64,000 nt of DNA from an uncultured Eubacteriales bacterium (GTDB lineage Bacteria; Bacillota; Clostridia; Christensenellales; Borkfalkiaceae). Each line of letters starts with the position of its first letter. Position 1 is the stretch's first letter. The DNA lies in NCBI GenBank assembly GCA_905209085.1, contig CAJLRM010000002.1, positions 186,001 through 250,000 on the forward strand, written 5' to 3'. The notes beneath the pieces were generated by a model. It made no database searches, was not told where the DNA came from, and saw only the letters and a list, made by a program, of their open reading frames with translations. Made by a program: the position numbers and the translations under genes. Below are positions 9,312 through 18,534 of the stretch, one piece after another.

Positions 9312-10474
9312 AAGAAAAGAACTTGCAGCTTTTGATACCCGTCGCGGCGGGATTGGAACAAATCGTCAAGCGCCAGCTTTTTTCGCTCGGCTTCGAGCGT
9401 GCGCCCGCTTTCAACGGCAGGATAGAAACGGAAGGGGATTGGCAGGACGTCGCCCGCCTCAACGTGTTTCTGCGCAGCGGCGAAAGGGTACTTATCAAAT
9501 TGCGCGAATTTCCCGCCCGCACGTTCGACGAATTATACGACAATTTTTACGCCATCCCTTGGGAGGATTGGCTGAGCGTCGATTCCAAAATCCTCATGGA
9601 CGGCAAAAGCGTCCAAAGCGCGCTGGCGGCGGTGAAAGCGGCGGGCGGCGTGGCGAAAAAGGCGATCATCCGCCGTCTGATGGATAAAAAGAAAACGGGC
9701 CGCCGCACGGCGAGCGAGAGCGGCGCCAGATCCGTGGTCGGCTTTTCCCTGTATCGGGACAGGGCGACGGTGACATTGGATACTTCGGGGGAGGGACTGC
9801 ATAAGCGCGGGTATCGTTCTCTCGCCTACACGGCGCCTCTCAAAGAAACGCTGGCGGCGGCGCTCGTCGATCTGTCCTTTTATAATCCCGATGCCGATCC
9901 CGAAAAGCCCTTCGCGGACGTCTTTTGCGGCAGCGGCACGCTGCCCGTCGAGGCGGCGATGAAGGCGCTTCACATTGCCCCCGGCGTCAATCGCAGCTTC
10001 GATTTCTGCTTTTGGGAATGCGCTCCGAAAGGAATTTTGGAACGGGCGCGGGAAGAGGCGCGCGACGGAGAAAAACGGGGCAGGCAGGTATGCGTTTACG
10101 GCTCGGATATTTCCGCGGAAGCGATCTCTGTCGCCCGCTATCACGCGAAGCGGGCGGGCGTCGAAAAAAATATCGTATTTTCCGTGGCGGATATGCGCGC
10201 TTTTAAAAGCACTGTTCCTTACGGCGTGATGATCTGCAATCCTCCTTACGGCGAACGCCTTTTAGGCGAGGAGGAGGTAAAGAGTCTTTACCGCGATTTC
10301 GGCAGGACTTTCCGCGCCCTTCCCGATTGGAGCGCCTACGTGCTCACTTCGTTTTCGGAATTCGAACGCTTTTTCGGCAAGAGCGCGGACAGAAAGAAAA
10401 AACTCTGTAACGCCAATCTCGAATGCGGGCTATACGCCTATTTCGGTAAGAAACCCGAGCGGGCAGAGCGGTAA
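9308..10474 (+). CDS. THUMP-domain class I methyltransferase, RlmL/YpsC type
   Basis: A 388-residue SAM-dependent RNA methyltransferase. The N-terminal 160 residues form a ferredoxin-like plus THUMP RNA-binding module. The C-terminal Rossmann domain has the SAM site DVFCGSGTLPVEAA and the catalytic NPPYGERL motif of N2-guanine methylation. Length and layout match Firmicute YpsC, equated with the RlmL half that makes m2G2445 in 23S rRNA. The ATG at 9308 was chosen because it overlaps the preceding stop; the frame is open earlier but lies inside the upstream gene. Confidence 0.9.
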   Translation: MKEKNLQLLIPVAAGLEQIVKRQLFSLGFERAPAFNGRIETEGDWQDVARLNVFLRSGERVLIKLREFPARTFDELYDNFYAIPWEDWLSVDSKILMDGKSVQSALAAVKAAGGVAKKAIIRRLMDKKKTGRRTASESGARSVVGFSLYRDRATVTLDTSGEGLHKRGYRSLAYTAPLKETLAAALVDLSFYNPDADPEKPFADVFCGSGTLPVEAAMKALHIAPGVNRSFDFCFWECAPKGILERAREEARDGEKRGRQVCVYGSDISAEAISVARYHAKRAGVEKNIVFSVADMRAFKSTVPYGVMICNPPYGERLLGEEEVKSLYRDFGRTFRALPDWSAYVLTSFSEFERFFGKSADRKKKLCNANLECGLYAYFGKKPERAER

Positions 10475-10525
10475 ACGAAGGCGGGCGCGCGCCCCGAACG
10501 CAACGAACGGGGAAAAGGGGCAGGT

Positions 10526-10563
10526 CATTCCTTCCGTTCGGAAGTTTTCGAAGGGAAGGAATG
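10526..10563. repeat. Perfect 10-base inverted repeat
   Basis: CATTCCTTCC (10526-10535) is matched by GGAAGGAATG (10554-10563) around an 18-base loop. No T run follows, so it is a weak terminator candidate; it may be a protein or RNA structural site. Confidence 0.6.
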
Positions 10564-10600
10564 GCGGACGGAAAAAGGCAGGGGGTAGAAAGGGACGGAG

Positions 10601-10630
10601 GGAAAAGAGAGGAAAAGAGAGGAAAAGAGA
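10601..10630 (+). repeat. Three tandem copies of GGAAAAGAGA
   Basis: The 10-base unit GGAAAAGAGA repeats three times without change in a purine-only stretch. It could be prone to slippage; no gene is affected. Confidence 0.8.
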
Positions 10631-10981
10631 GGAGGTTTCATCGTTCGCTTTCGTCCTCCTATATGCAAAGGGGAGCAGGGCAACGCAAAACGGGGCCTTT
10701 TTTCAAGAGCGTTTTTTCTCGCGGCCGGCGGGAGAAAATCTGTCTTCCGAGGTGACCCGAAGAGGGAAAAAACTGTTTCGTGCGAATTTTTTAAACTTTG
10801 TTTTTTCAAGTAACGGCGCTCGTTTCTTGTTAAATACAGGTAATAAACCGCCGATAAGCATATATTACGGCTACATAGGTTTGTTTTTTAAAGTGAAAGC
10901 CGAAAAAAACGATAGTTTATAAAGTAATTGTCCGCGGAAACAATTTTAAACTGTTTTCGGTGAAAAACGGGGAGAATTTAT

Positions 10982-11010
10982 TTGACTTTCTCGGCTTCTT
11001 TTCATATAAT
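10982..11010 (+). promoter_or_regulatory. Consensus sigma-A promoter of glnN
   Basis: TTGACT (10982-10987), 17-base spacer, TATAAT (11005-11010), about 100 bases before the glnN start. No GlnR or other operator was recognised. Confidence 0.8.
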
Positions 11011-11108
11011 TTTTGTAATCGATCGAAACGGGTAAGCGTCGGATTTCCCAAACGCGTCGTCCCGTCCCTACGTTCTTTTGCAATAAACCCTTTTAAGGAG
11101 TCAAACAT

Positions 11109-13190
11109 ATGAACATTCCCGAGATTTTTGGCGAAAACGTCTTTAACGACATCGTGATGCGGAGTTCACTTCCCAAGGAAGTTTACAAATCCCTGCGCAA
11201 GACCATCGACGCGGGCGAACCCATCGATATGTCCATAGCCGACACGGTGGCAAACGCCATGAAAGACTGGGCGCTTTCCAAAGGCGCCACCCATTACACC
11301 CATTGGTTTCAGCCGCTCACCAATCTGACGGCGGAGAAGCACGACAGCTTTATCGAGCCTTGCGGCGGCGACGGCGTCATCATGCAGCTGACGGGAAAAT
11401 CGCTGATCGTCGGGGAGCCCGACGCGTCGTCCTTTCCTTCGGGCGGCTCCCGCGCCACCTGCGCGGCGCGCGGCTATACGGCTTGGGATCCCACCTCTCC
11501 CGCCTTCGTCAAAGAGGGAACGCTCTACATTCCCACCGTTTTCGTTTCCTATACGGGCGAAACGCTGGATAAAAAAGCGCCGCTTTTGAAATCGATGACC
11601 GCGATAGGCCGCGCCACCAAACGTATTCTCAAACTGTTTGGCATCGACTGCCAAAAGGTGTCGACGACGGTCGGACCCGAACAGGAATATTTCCTCGTGG
11701 ACAGGGCGGTGTTCGAACAACGGGAAGATTTGATTCTGACGGGCAGAACGCTGTTCGGCGCTCCCGCGCCCAGAGGACAGGAGCTTGAAGATCATTATTT
11801 CGGCGTTTTGAAGCCCCGCATTTCCGAATATATGCACGATTTGGACAAAACGCTCTGGTCTTACGGCATCCTCGCCAAGACCAAGCACAACGAGGTGGCT
11901 CCCGCCCAGCACGAGCTTGCGCCCGTTTTCAACACCACCAATATCGCCGTGGACAATAACCAGCTGACGATGGAGATCATGAAAAAAGTAGCGCAGCGCC
12001 ACGGTCTTGTCTGCCTTCTGCACGAAAAGCCCTTCGAGGGGATCAACGGCTCGGGTAAACACAACAACTGGTCGCTTTCCACGCAGTCGGGACTCAATCT
12101 TTTGGAGCCGGGCGATCATCCCGAAAGCAACGCCCGCTTTATGCTCGTCCTCGCCTGCGTCATCGCCGCGGTGGATAAATATCAGGGCGTGCTGCGCGCC
12201 TGCGTCGCTTCCGCGGGGAACGATCACCGCCTCGGCGCGGACGAAGCGCCGCCCGCCATCATCTCCGTCTATCTCGGAGATCAGCTGGGCGCTTTGGTGG
12301 ACAGTATCGTCAACGGCAAGGATTACGTGCCTTCCGCCGCCGTGAAAGGCTCCATCGGCGTTCCCGAATCGCCTATTTTCCCCATCGATTCGACGGACAG
12401 AAACCGCACGTCGCCCTTTGCTTTCACGGGCAATAAATTCGAGTTCCGTATGCTCGGTTCCTCCGCTTCCGTGGCGGATCCCAACATCGTTTTGAATACG
12501 ATTGTCGCGGAGGAATTTTCCGAAGCCGCGGAAAAATTGGAGAAATCCAAAAATTTCGAAAAGGACTGCAAGGCGTATACGGAAAAGCTGTTAAAAGCTC
12601 ATTACCGAGTCATTTTCAACTACAACGGCTACGGACCCGAATGGGAGCCGGAGGCGGAACGCAGGGGGCTTCTCAACAATAAAAACACGGCGGACGCGGT
12701 ACCCGAACTTTTCAAAAAAGAAAACATCGACGTCTTCGTCAATCAGGGCGTCTATACGAAGTCGGAGGCGATCGCCCGCGCCAGGATCCAGCTGGAAAAT
12801 TATATCAAGACCATCCGCATCGAAGCGCTGACCATGCTAGACATGGCAAAGAAGCAGATCTATCCCGCCGTGTCCGCCTATGTGGGCGAATTGTGCGCCA
12901 ATCTCGGCGCGAAAAGGGCGGTCTGCGATTGCATTCCCTGCGCGTCCGAAGAAGCGCTCATCAAAACCCTGGCTACGGCAAACGACAACATGATGGCGGC
13001 GGTGCAGAAGCTGGAAAGCGACCTTGCGGATATGCCCGAAGGGGAAACGGAAGCCTCGCAGAGAATGGCGCACGTCGTCGTTCCCGACATGGAACGGATC
13101 CGCGGCTATGCCGACGAAATGGAAAAACTCTGCGCGAGGGACTATTGGCCTTTCCCCACCTATGCCGATCTTTGGTTCAGCGTCAATTGA
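11109..13190 (+). CDS. glnN: Glutamine synthetase, type III
   Basis: A 693-residue ATP-dependent glutamate-ammonia ligase. The length of about 700 residues and the GlnN-specific segments separate it from the 440-470-residue type I enzyme. Visible are FQPLTNLTAEKHDSF, the metal site VGPEQEYFL, NEVAPAQHELAP, GINGSGKHNNWS and NRTSPFAFTGNKFEFR, all typical of the type III catalytic core. AAGGAG lies 9 bases before the ATG. It is preceded by a consensus promoter and stands alone, so it is probably its own transcription unit for nitrogen assimilation. Confidence 0.95.
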   Translation: MNIPEIFGENVFNDIVMRSSLPKEVYKSLRKTIDAGEPIDMSIADTVANAMKDWALSKGATHYTHWFQPLTNLTAEKHDSFIEPCGGDGVIMQLTGKSLIVGEPDASSFPSGGSRATCAARGYTAWDPTSPAFVKEGTLYIPTVFVSYTGETLDKKAPLLKSMTAIGRATKRILKLFGIDCQKVSTTVGPEQEYFLVDRAVFEQREDLILTGRTLFGAPAPRGQELEDHYFGVLKPRISEYMHDLDKTLWSYGILAKTKHNEVAPAQHELAPVFNTTNIAVDNNQLTMEIMKKVAQRHGLVCLLHEKPFEGINGSGKHNNWSLSTQSGLNLLEPGDHPESNARFMLVLACVIAAVDKYQGVLRACVASAGNDHRLGADEAPPAIISVYLGDQLGALVDSIVNGKDYVPSAAVKGSIGVPESPIFPIDSTDRNRTSPFAFTGNKFEFRMLGSSASVADPNIVLNTIVAEEFSEAAEKLEKSKNFEKDCKAYTEKLLKAHYRVIFNYNGYGPEWEPEAERRGLLNNKNTADAVPELFKKENIDVFVNQGVYTKSEAIARARIQLENYIKTIRIEALTMLDMAKKQIYPAVSAYVGELCANLGAKRAVCDCIPCASEEALIKTLATANDNMMAAVQKLESDLADMPEGETEASQRMAHVVVPDMERIRGYADEMEKLCARDYWPFPTYADLWFSVN

Positions 13191-13315
13191 AAGTAAGTCC
13201 TGAGCGGAACGCGCGGCGCTTTCGTTAAAACTATTGCGCAGGCGCTTGCCGTAAAGCGGATGTTGAAATCGTGCCCGCTGCCTTTAAACAAAAATGTCTG
13301 AGAAAGAGGGCGGAG

Positions 13316-13861
13316 ATGAGCGAGGGAAAAATAGTTTTTCGCTGTAAAGTGCGGGAAGAGGAATTTGCCGCCGGAATTGTTTTACTCGTTATCGCGGGCG
13401 TTGTTCTGTCGGCAATGGGAATCTATACGGGGACGAGATTTGCTCTGGCTCCTAAAAAGGAAGTGGTTGTTTTCTTTTGCGCAACGGCTTTTTCGACGGC
13501 GGCAACATTGAGCGCGGGAATTTTATTCCTCTGGCGGAACGCCCGCTATTACCTCGTCGTCACAGACGCGGAAATCGCTGTGTATAAAAAGGGAAGAAAA
13601 TTCCGCTCCATGAAAAGGGAAAAGCTTTGCCGTATCGTCCGCATCCATAACGACTGCGTTTTTCAATGGCATAGTTTTACGGAATGTCATAGAAAAGGCG
13701 TACTGCTCTTTGACGACGGCAGATTTGTCGAAGGGACAGAGGCTTTTCGGGGCAGGGCGGATTTTGAAACGAAGTACTTGTTCGTCGATGATACGCCGAG
13801 TATGGAAACGCGCCTGAAATATTTTTTTCCCGAGGTGAGATTTGAAAACATAGAAAACTGA
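13316..13861 (+). CDS. Small membrane protein with PH-like cytoplasmic part
   Basis: About 181 residues from the ATG at 13316, where GAGGGCGGAG gives a ribosome site; the frame opens earlier at a GTG (13271) without support. Two membrane helices (residues about 20-40 and 55-80) are followed by YYLVVTDAEIAVYKKGRKF, which resembles the bacterial PH-domain/YdbS-YcxB layout where a beta-rich domain follows paired helices. The exact family is not certain. A strong terminator follows at 13921. Confidence 0.55.
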   Translation: MSEGKIVFRCKVREEEFAAGIVLLVIAGVVLSAMGIYTGTRFALAPKKEVVVFFCATAFSTAATLSAGILFLWRNARYYLVVTDAEIAVYKKGRKFRSMKREKLCRIVRIHNDCVFQWHSFTECHRKGVLLFDDGRFVEGTEAFRGRADFETKYLFVDDTPSMETRLKYFFPEVRFENIEN

Positions 13862-13920
13862 AAGGCTCGCCGAAAAAGGGCGCTTGGTGCGCCCGCCGAA
13901 GACCGATTCGTTGAAAAAAA

Positions 13921-13950
13921 GCAGGGAAACGCGTTTCCCTGCTTTTTTTA
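13921..13950 (+). terminator. Strong Rho-independent terminator
   Basis: Stem GCAGGGAAAC with GTTTCCCTGC around a 2-base centre (13921-13942), followed by seven T. It ends the rightward gene and lies between converging genes. Confidence 0.85.
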
Positions 13951-13980
13951 TTCGATAGATCAGTCATTTTTTGCGCTTGC

Positions 13981-15744
13981 TTAGAATCCCTGATTTTCGA
14001 TCGGCACGGGCGCCGGGTCGGGCGTTTTCTTGTTCGAGAGCGACTTGCAGACGATTCTCTGCACCAAGTCGATGACGGAAATGACGACGGCGGCGATAAG
14101 AAGCCCCGAAACGCTGACGGTGTATTCGATGTTTTCGAATACTTCCATCGTCTTGTTGACGAGCACTACATAAACGATCGTAAGCGCCAGCAGAACCACC
14201 GCAAAACAGACGTTGAGGATTCCGTAGACGAGCTTGGCACTCCGTTCTTTTCCGATCGCCTGAATATGGTCGACGAAAGAGAGGGCAAGCGTAACGACGA
14301 ACGCTGCGGAGATCAGGTTGATGAGGATGCCGAGAACGGTGAGGACGACTTCGATCTGCATATCCCCCAAAATGCCCATCATGGAGGGGGACAGCGCAAT
14401 CCTTAGAAGTTCTCCGTTATAGCTCATGAACGCTTGGGGAATGTATTTCGCCGCGGAGCCGAGAATCGTGGGATCGTCGGCGGAGATTTTCAAGGCGTCC
14501 CAGGCGCCTGCCAAATCGAAAGCGCCGTATCCGCCGCGAAAGCTTTTCGACATCGATCCGGAGGTGTATTCGCAAAACAGCCTCATGACGGAAGAGCCTG
14601 CAAAGAACAGCATCAGGAGCGAGAAAACGGCGCCCACGCCCGTGGAGATATAAAGGGGAAGCTTTGCCTTTTCAAAGTGAATATCGCCCGCAAAAATGCG
14701 ATAGCCGATATTCAAAAGCATGGAGAGGAGGGCAAAGACAAGCACGCTTGTCAATCCGAAACCCATGCTTCCTTCAAAAAGCATTTTCAACAAAAACGCA
14801 TAGCCGAGCGCAGCGGCTGCGCCCAGCGCGTTCAGCGTCATCAGCGGTTTGAAGCGGTTTTCCTTCTTTCGCAGCGTGTTGATAAAATCGAGGATGGCGA
14901 GAACGAGGAAGGCGGCGGCGACGCCTATGTAAAGAAGGGCGTATGCGGAACTGAGCCACAGATTGAACGTCGTAGACGGCGTAAATTCCGTCACTTCCTC
15001 GACGGCAGCGAATTTCAGTACGTTGTAACTTTCCAGCTTGCTTTTGATGAGGTCGAGCGCCTCCATATAGTTTGCGGAAGAAGAGCCGTTAATGACGCCG
15101 TTGATGATTTTCTTTTCCCTGTCGGAAAGGTCGTTGAGCAGGTATTTCATGAAATCTTTTGCGACTTCGGTTTGCGTTTTCGGATCCAGACGGGCAAAAC
15201 TGCCTTCGATAATGTCGATCGGCGTCACGTTGACCTCGACGATCTCGGTGATGCCGCCGAGGTTGAGATCGTCGCCCAGATCGGGCGCCTCTATCTTCTG
15301 CACGCTGAAAAAGGACATGATGAACATCAGGAGCGCAAAAGCGAGAACGGCGCTGGCGCGGACGATATTGAGGATCCGAAGCGCCGCCTGTTTTGCATAT
15401 CCTTTTTCCTTCGGCGCAGCCATGGGTACGCCGTTTTGCATGGCGGCGACGGGTGGAGGCGGAACGTGCGCCGCTTTGGTCGCTGCTTTGTTCGCGGGCG
15501 GCTGTATGCGGACGAGGGGCGTACCGCAGGTGGAGCAGAAAACGCTCTGCGGCTTATTGAGGGCGCGGCAGGAAGGACAGACCCGTTTCCCGTCCGTTCT
15601 CGCGCCGCAAACGGGACAATAGACTTCGTCTTCGTCGAGGATATTGCCGCATCCCGAACAGCGCTTGTCGAGGGCGGCGCCGCATTTCACGCAAAAACGC
15701 GCGTCGTCCTTATTTTCAAATTCACAGCTCTTACATTTTTTCAT
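13981..15744 (-). CDS. Multi-zinc-ribbon membrane protein
   Basis: A 587-residue protein. Its first 75 residues hold six CxxC pairs (KSCEF, VKCGAAL, SGCGN, PVCGAR, PSCRAL, STCGTP contexts), so three tandem zinc ribbons. A Pro/Ala linker follows, then one membrane helix near residue 140, an extracytoplasmic stretch with VNVTPIDIIEG, and six or more further helices to the C-terminus. Such zinc-ribbon membrane proteins are frequent in Clostridia and of unknown function. GGGAGA lies before the ATG, and a consensus promoter is found at 15877-15905. Confidence 0.8.
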   Translation of the reverse strand: MKKCKSCEFENKDDARFCVKCGAALDKRCSGCGNILDEDEVYCPVCGARTDGKRVCPSCRALNKPQSVFCSTCGTPLVRIQPPANKAATKAAHVPPPPVAAMQNGVPMAAPKEKGYAKQAALRILNIVRASAVLAFALLMFIMSFFSVQKIEAPDLGDDLNLGGITEIVEVNVTPIDIIEGSFARLDPKTQTEVAKDFMKYLLNDLSDREKKIINGVINGSSSANYMEALDLIKSKLESYNVLKFAAVEEVTEFTPSTTFNLWLSSAYALLYIGVAAAFLVLAILDFINTLRKKENRFKPLMTLNALGAAAALGYAFLLKMLFEGSMGFGLTSVLVFALLSMLLNIGYRIFAGDIHFEKAKLPLYISTGVGAVFSLLMLFFAGSSVMRLFCEYTSGSMSKSFRGGYGAFDLAGAWDALKISADDPTILGSAAKYIPQAFMSYNGELLRIALSPSMMGILGDMQIEVVLTVLGILINLISAAFVVTLALSFVDHIQAIGKERSAKLVYGILNVCFAVVLLALTIVYVVLVNKTMEVFENIEYTVSVSGLLIAAVVISVIDLVQRIVCKSLSNKKTPDPAPVPIENQGF

Positions 15745-15876
15745 AAAACTTCTCCCTATTTTTTATATGCGTTCTGTGACTGCCGTATGCCGCTATCATG
15801 GAAGCGAAAATGCGCAAACACAAAATAAAAGTGCCTGTCGGCATTTTCGCGCCCTATTATATAGCTTTGCTATGCT

Positions 15877-15905
15877 ATTATATAACCGAATCGGGGAATT
15901 GTCAA
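15877..15905 (-). promoter_or_regulatory. Consensus sigma-A promoter, leftward
   Basis: On the minus strand TTGACA (15900-15905), 17-base spacer, TATAAT (15877-15882). It drives the zinc-ribbon membrane gene. Confidence 0.8.
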
Positions 15906-15992
15906 TACTTTTATAAAAACTTATCGGGAGAAAAACGGAAAAGAGGGAAATATAGAAAAGCGATCTTTGCAACAGGCGGTTTTTTTATAGAG

Positions 15993-16027
15993 TCCAAAAC
16001 AAAAGCGCCGATTAAAAATCAGCGCTT
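15993..16027 (-). terminator. Terminator overlapping the stop of the upstream leftward gene
   Basis: On the minus strand AAGCGC (16022-16027) pairs with GCGCTT (16003-16008), followed by TTGTTTT. The stem overlaps the stop codon at 16019-16021. Confidence 0.65.
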
Positions 16028-16606
16028 TGTTTTAGGGATTGTCAAAGATAAAATTTCATAAGTTTCCGAATTGACGGAGATCGTTGCCGTATCGGAAAAA
16101 CAGAACAAATAATGCCCGCCTTTCGTGCAGGACGTAATCGCGCCTTCGTCGGCAATTTTATTCGCGGTCTGAATAATCTCGACAAAATACCCGAAAAAAT
16201 CGCCGTCTTCCGATAGCCTGATTTTTTTTCGGGCTTTCTTTTCAAATTTTTGCGAGGCGTGAAGATTGCCTGCGTTTCGCAGCAAACACTCTCTCCATGC
16301 TTCCGTTTCCGCGTTCTCCGTTTTCCTCAGGAAAGCTTTTGCTTTTTCGAGGGAATGAAACGGCACATAGAGTCTGTTATTTTCGGGCGGCAGGGCAAAA
16401 TACGTTTCTATGCCGCGCGTATGGGACAAGGCGGAACACGGTATATCGTTTTCGCGGAAAATTTCCGTCAGTGCTGCGGAGTAAGCGGCGCTCTTTTCCG
16501 TTAAAAAACAAAAGTCGTCGTCCTGAACCGGACGGCTTTTTTTGCTGTCGCATATCGGGCAGCGATTCCCTTCGAAAACAAAACGGCAATTCTCGCAAAA
16601 CTGCAT
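16019..16606 (-). CDS. Zinc-ribbon protein with DUF2007-like domain
   Basis: A 195-residue cytoplasmic protein. The N-terminus CENCRFVFEGNRCPIC is a four-Cys zinc ribbon. Residues about 30-95 (FLTEKSAAYSAALTEIF to YVPFHSLEKAKAFLRK) resemble DUF2007, a ferredoxin-like fold annotated as putative signal transducing. The rest has no recognised family. GGGGAGAG lies upstream of the ATG. No function is assigned; a regulatory adaptor is possible. Confidence 0.65.
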   Translation of the reverse strand: MQFCENCRFVFEGNRCPICDSKKSRPVQDDDFCFLTEKSAAYSAALTEIFRENDIPCSALSHTRGIETYFALPPENNRLYVPFHSLEKAKAFLRKTENAETEAWRECLLRNAGNLHASQKFEKKARKKIRLSEDGDFFGYFVEIIQTANKIADEGAITSCTKGGHYLFCFSDTATISVNSETYEILSLTIPKTKR

Positions 16607-16892
16607 GGTATTCTCTCCCCTGCCTCAAAGGAACGGAATTTTGTTCCGTCCTGCCGTCCGCGGCGAAAGCGTCCGCCTTCGGCGCGCGGCGATTGAAAAA
16701 GCGTTGTTTAGTCCCGTCGCCTGTTGCGGGAAAAATTCATTTTTTCCCGTATGGGAGAAAAGACGCCCTGTTCTTTGCGAACGACGAAGCGGCGGCGCCT
16801 TGAAATCTCCTGCAAAATTTCGCAAAAGAAAACGTCTGCCGCAACGGACGCCTTTTTAAAGACGGGAAAGGGACGCTTTTGAAGGCGAAGCC

Positions 16893-17048
16893 TTATTCTG
16901 CCTCGAACATATCCTTGCCGACGCCGCAAAGAGGGCATTCAAAGTCTTCGGGTACATTTTCCCAGGGAGTCCCGGGAGCGATTCCCTTTTCGGGAACGCC
17001 TTGTTCCTCGTCGTATTCCCATCCGCAGACTGTGCAAACGTATTTCAT
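16893..17048 (-). CDS. Rubredoxin
   Basis: A 51-residue iron-sulfur protein with both rubredoxin knuckles: CTVCG near residue 5 and CPLCG near residue 38, plus the classic Y at position 3, GWEYDEEQG, and the PW/PEDF core. It binds one Fe through four Cys and carries single electrons in the cytoplasm, often for oxygen or peroxide detoxification in anaerobes. GGAGG lies 6 bases before the ATG. A minus-strand promoter at 17135-17162 drives it, divergent from queH. Confidence 0.95.
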   Translation of the reverse strand: MKYVCTVCGWEYDEEQGVPEKGIAPGTPWENVPEDFECPLCGVGKDMFEAE

Positions 17049-17134
17049 GTCGATACCTCCGAAAATTTCTTCCGATTGGAGTTTGTGCCGCTTTCGCGCG
17101 TTTCATTCGACGGCGGACAAAATCCATCATCTAT

Positions 17135-17162
17135 ATTATATGCGATTCGCGCGTTTTGTCAA
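17135..17162 (-). promoter_or_regulatory. Promoter of the rubredoxin gene
   Basis: On the minus strand TTGACA (17157-17162), 16-base spacer, TATAAT (17135-17140), about 90 bases before the start. Confidence 0.75.
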
Positions 17163-17209
17163 TGGTTTTGGAAAAATTTTCCCAAAAGAATTTTTCGGCT
17201 TTCCGCCGA

Positions 17210-17238
17210 TTGACAACTCCCGAGCGGAAGGGTATAAT
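17210..17238 (+). promoter_or_regulatory. Consensus promoter of queH
   Basis: TTGACA (17210-17215), 17-base spacer, TATAAT (17233-17238), 36 bases before the queH start. Confidence 0.85.
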
Positions 17239-17273
17239 AAGGGCATAAAAAAAAGAGGTACGGGAATAGGTCG

Positions 17274-17918
17274 ATGAAAGAAAATTACGACAAGAAAATG
17301 ACGGAGCTTTTCAAAGTTCTGCCCAAAGGCACGCCGCTTTTGCTGCATAGCTGCTGCGCGCCCTGTTCGTCGGCGTGCCTCGAAGCGTTGAAGGACGTTT
17401 TTAAAGTGACCGTCTTTTATTATAATCCCAATATCGACGCAGAAGAGGAATATAAAAAGCGCAAATCGGAACAGATACGCCTCTTGAAGGAAACGGGCTG
17501 GGCGGACTTTCTCGACTGCGATCACGACGCAAAGGCGTTTGAGGAGATTGCCGAGGGCTTAGAACAGGAGCCGGAACGGGGCGCGCGCTGCTATCTTTGC
17601 TATCGTCTGCGTCTTGAAAAGACGGCGAAGGCGGCGAAGGAACGCGGCTTTAAGTGGTTTTGTTCGACGCTGTCTTTGAGTCCCTATAAAAACGCGGAAT
17701 GGGTGAACGAAGCGGGGGCGGCGGCGGGGGAAAAATACGGCGTCCGCTTTTTGCCCTCCGACTTCAAAAAGCGCGGCGGGTATTATCGCTCTTTGGAATT
17801 GTCGGCGGCATACGGATTGTATCGTCAGGATTTTTGCGGCTGTAAATACTCGAAAGCGGAAACGGAAAGAAAGCGGCAGGCAAAGGATTCGAAGACGGAT
17901 TCTTTAAATACTCCGTAA
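17274..17918 (+). CDS. queH: Epoxyqueuosine reductase QueH
   Basis: A 214-residue enzyme of the former DUF208 family that performs the last step of tRNA queuosine synthesis, reducing epoxyqueuosine to queuosine. It carries the four Cys iron-sulfur sites as two adjacent pairs: LHSCCAPCSS near residue 26, and CYLC and FCGCKYS near residues 106 and 187. STLSLSPYKN is also conserved. It is the oxygen-independent non-B12 alternative to QueG. No other queuosine gene lies nearby. A consensus promoter sits just upstream. Confidence 0.92.
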   Translation: MKENYDKKMTELFKVLPKGTPLLLHSCCAPCSSACLEALKDVFKVTVFYYNPNIDAEEEYKKRKSEQIRLLKETGWADFLDCDHDAKAFEEIAEGLEQEPERGARCYLCYRLRLEKTAKAAKERGFKWFCSTLSLSPYKNAEWVNEAGAAAGEKYGVRFLPSDFKKRGGYYRSLELSAAYGLYRQDFCGCKYSKAETERKRQAKDSKTDSLNTP

Positions 17919-17937
17919 CGGTGTCCCTCACTCGTTT

Positions 17938-18153
17938 TTAGCGATAATCCTCTGTGATTCCCAAAAAGTAATCGGCGGAAATGTCGTATGCAAGGCAAAT
18001 ATTCTTTAAGGTGAAATAATTGGGACAATTTTTTCCTATCAACCATTCCGCTACCTGCGATTGTTTGACTCCCGTTGCTTTTGCAAAAGCCGTTTGCGAT
18101 ATACCGTTATCTTTTAAAAATTCTGCTAAAACGTTTCGAAATTCGCGTTCCAT
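17938..18153 (-). CDS. Small XRE-type HTH regulator
   Basis: A 71-residue single-domain DNA-binding protein. The five-helix XRE fold is visible, with recognition helix region QTAFAKATGVKQSQVAEWL and the C-terminal YDISADYFLG signature common to Firmicute regulators. AAGGAG lies before the ATG. It converges on queH, and its target is unknown. Confidence 0.85.
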   Translation of the reverse strand: MEREFRNVLAEFLKDNGISQTAFAKATGVKQSQVAEWLIGKNCPNYFTLKNICLAYDISADYFLGITEDYR

Positions 18154-18534
18154 TCTTTTTTCTCCTTTCTCTTTAAAAATAATCGTAGAATAGTTTAAAG
18201 GAAAAAAGAGAGAATTTCAATAGCCTCCGTCCGTAGTTTACGGCGGGGGCTTAAATTTTCAAAAAAATTTTCGGAAAAGCGTCAAAAATTTGCTTTGACA
18301 ATATGCCCCGCGGTGCATCTGACAAAATTCGGGCGTCGAAATTCGTCGTATGCGCGGCGGGGCATATCAAAAGCGACAAAATCTCCCATTCCCCGACGAA
18401 AAAGCGCGTTCTGAAAATAACAAAGGGGGCAGGGCAGCGACGAACGCAAAAAATCCCCCGACCGTACAAAGGCGGTCGGGGAGTGTCTTGAACATCGAAT
18501 ATTTTTCTCGATTCAAACGCAGAACGGTATACGA
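18154..18534. other. Intergenic region left of yfcE
   Basis: About 380 bases without a supported gene. It contains the leftward terminator at 18443-18482 near its right end; the rest shows nothing clear. Confidence 0.5.
18443..18482 (-). terminator. Strong terminator of the HAD/yfcE operon
   Basis: On the minus strand CCCCGACCG pairs with CGGTCGGGG around an 8-base loop (18455-18481), followed by GATTTTTTGCG. Confidence 0.8.

Larger units (their letters stand above)
10475..10981. other. Intergenic region upstream of glnN
   Basis: About 500 bases without a supported gene. It holds a perfect inverted repeat (10526-10563), three perfect tandem copies of a 10-base unit (10601-10630), and an AT-rich stretch leading into the glnN promoter. 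Confidence 0.5.

Noticed and set aside
14434..15828. 464-codon rightward frame over the zinc-ribbon gene
   Set aside because: Shadow frame; the opposite strand encodes paired CxxC motifs and membrane helices with a consensus promoter.
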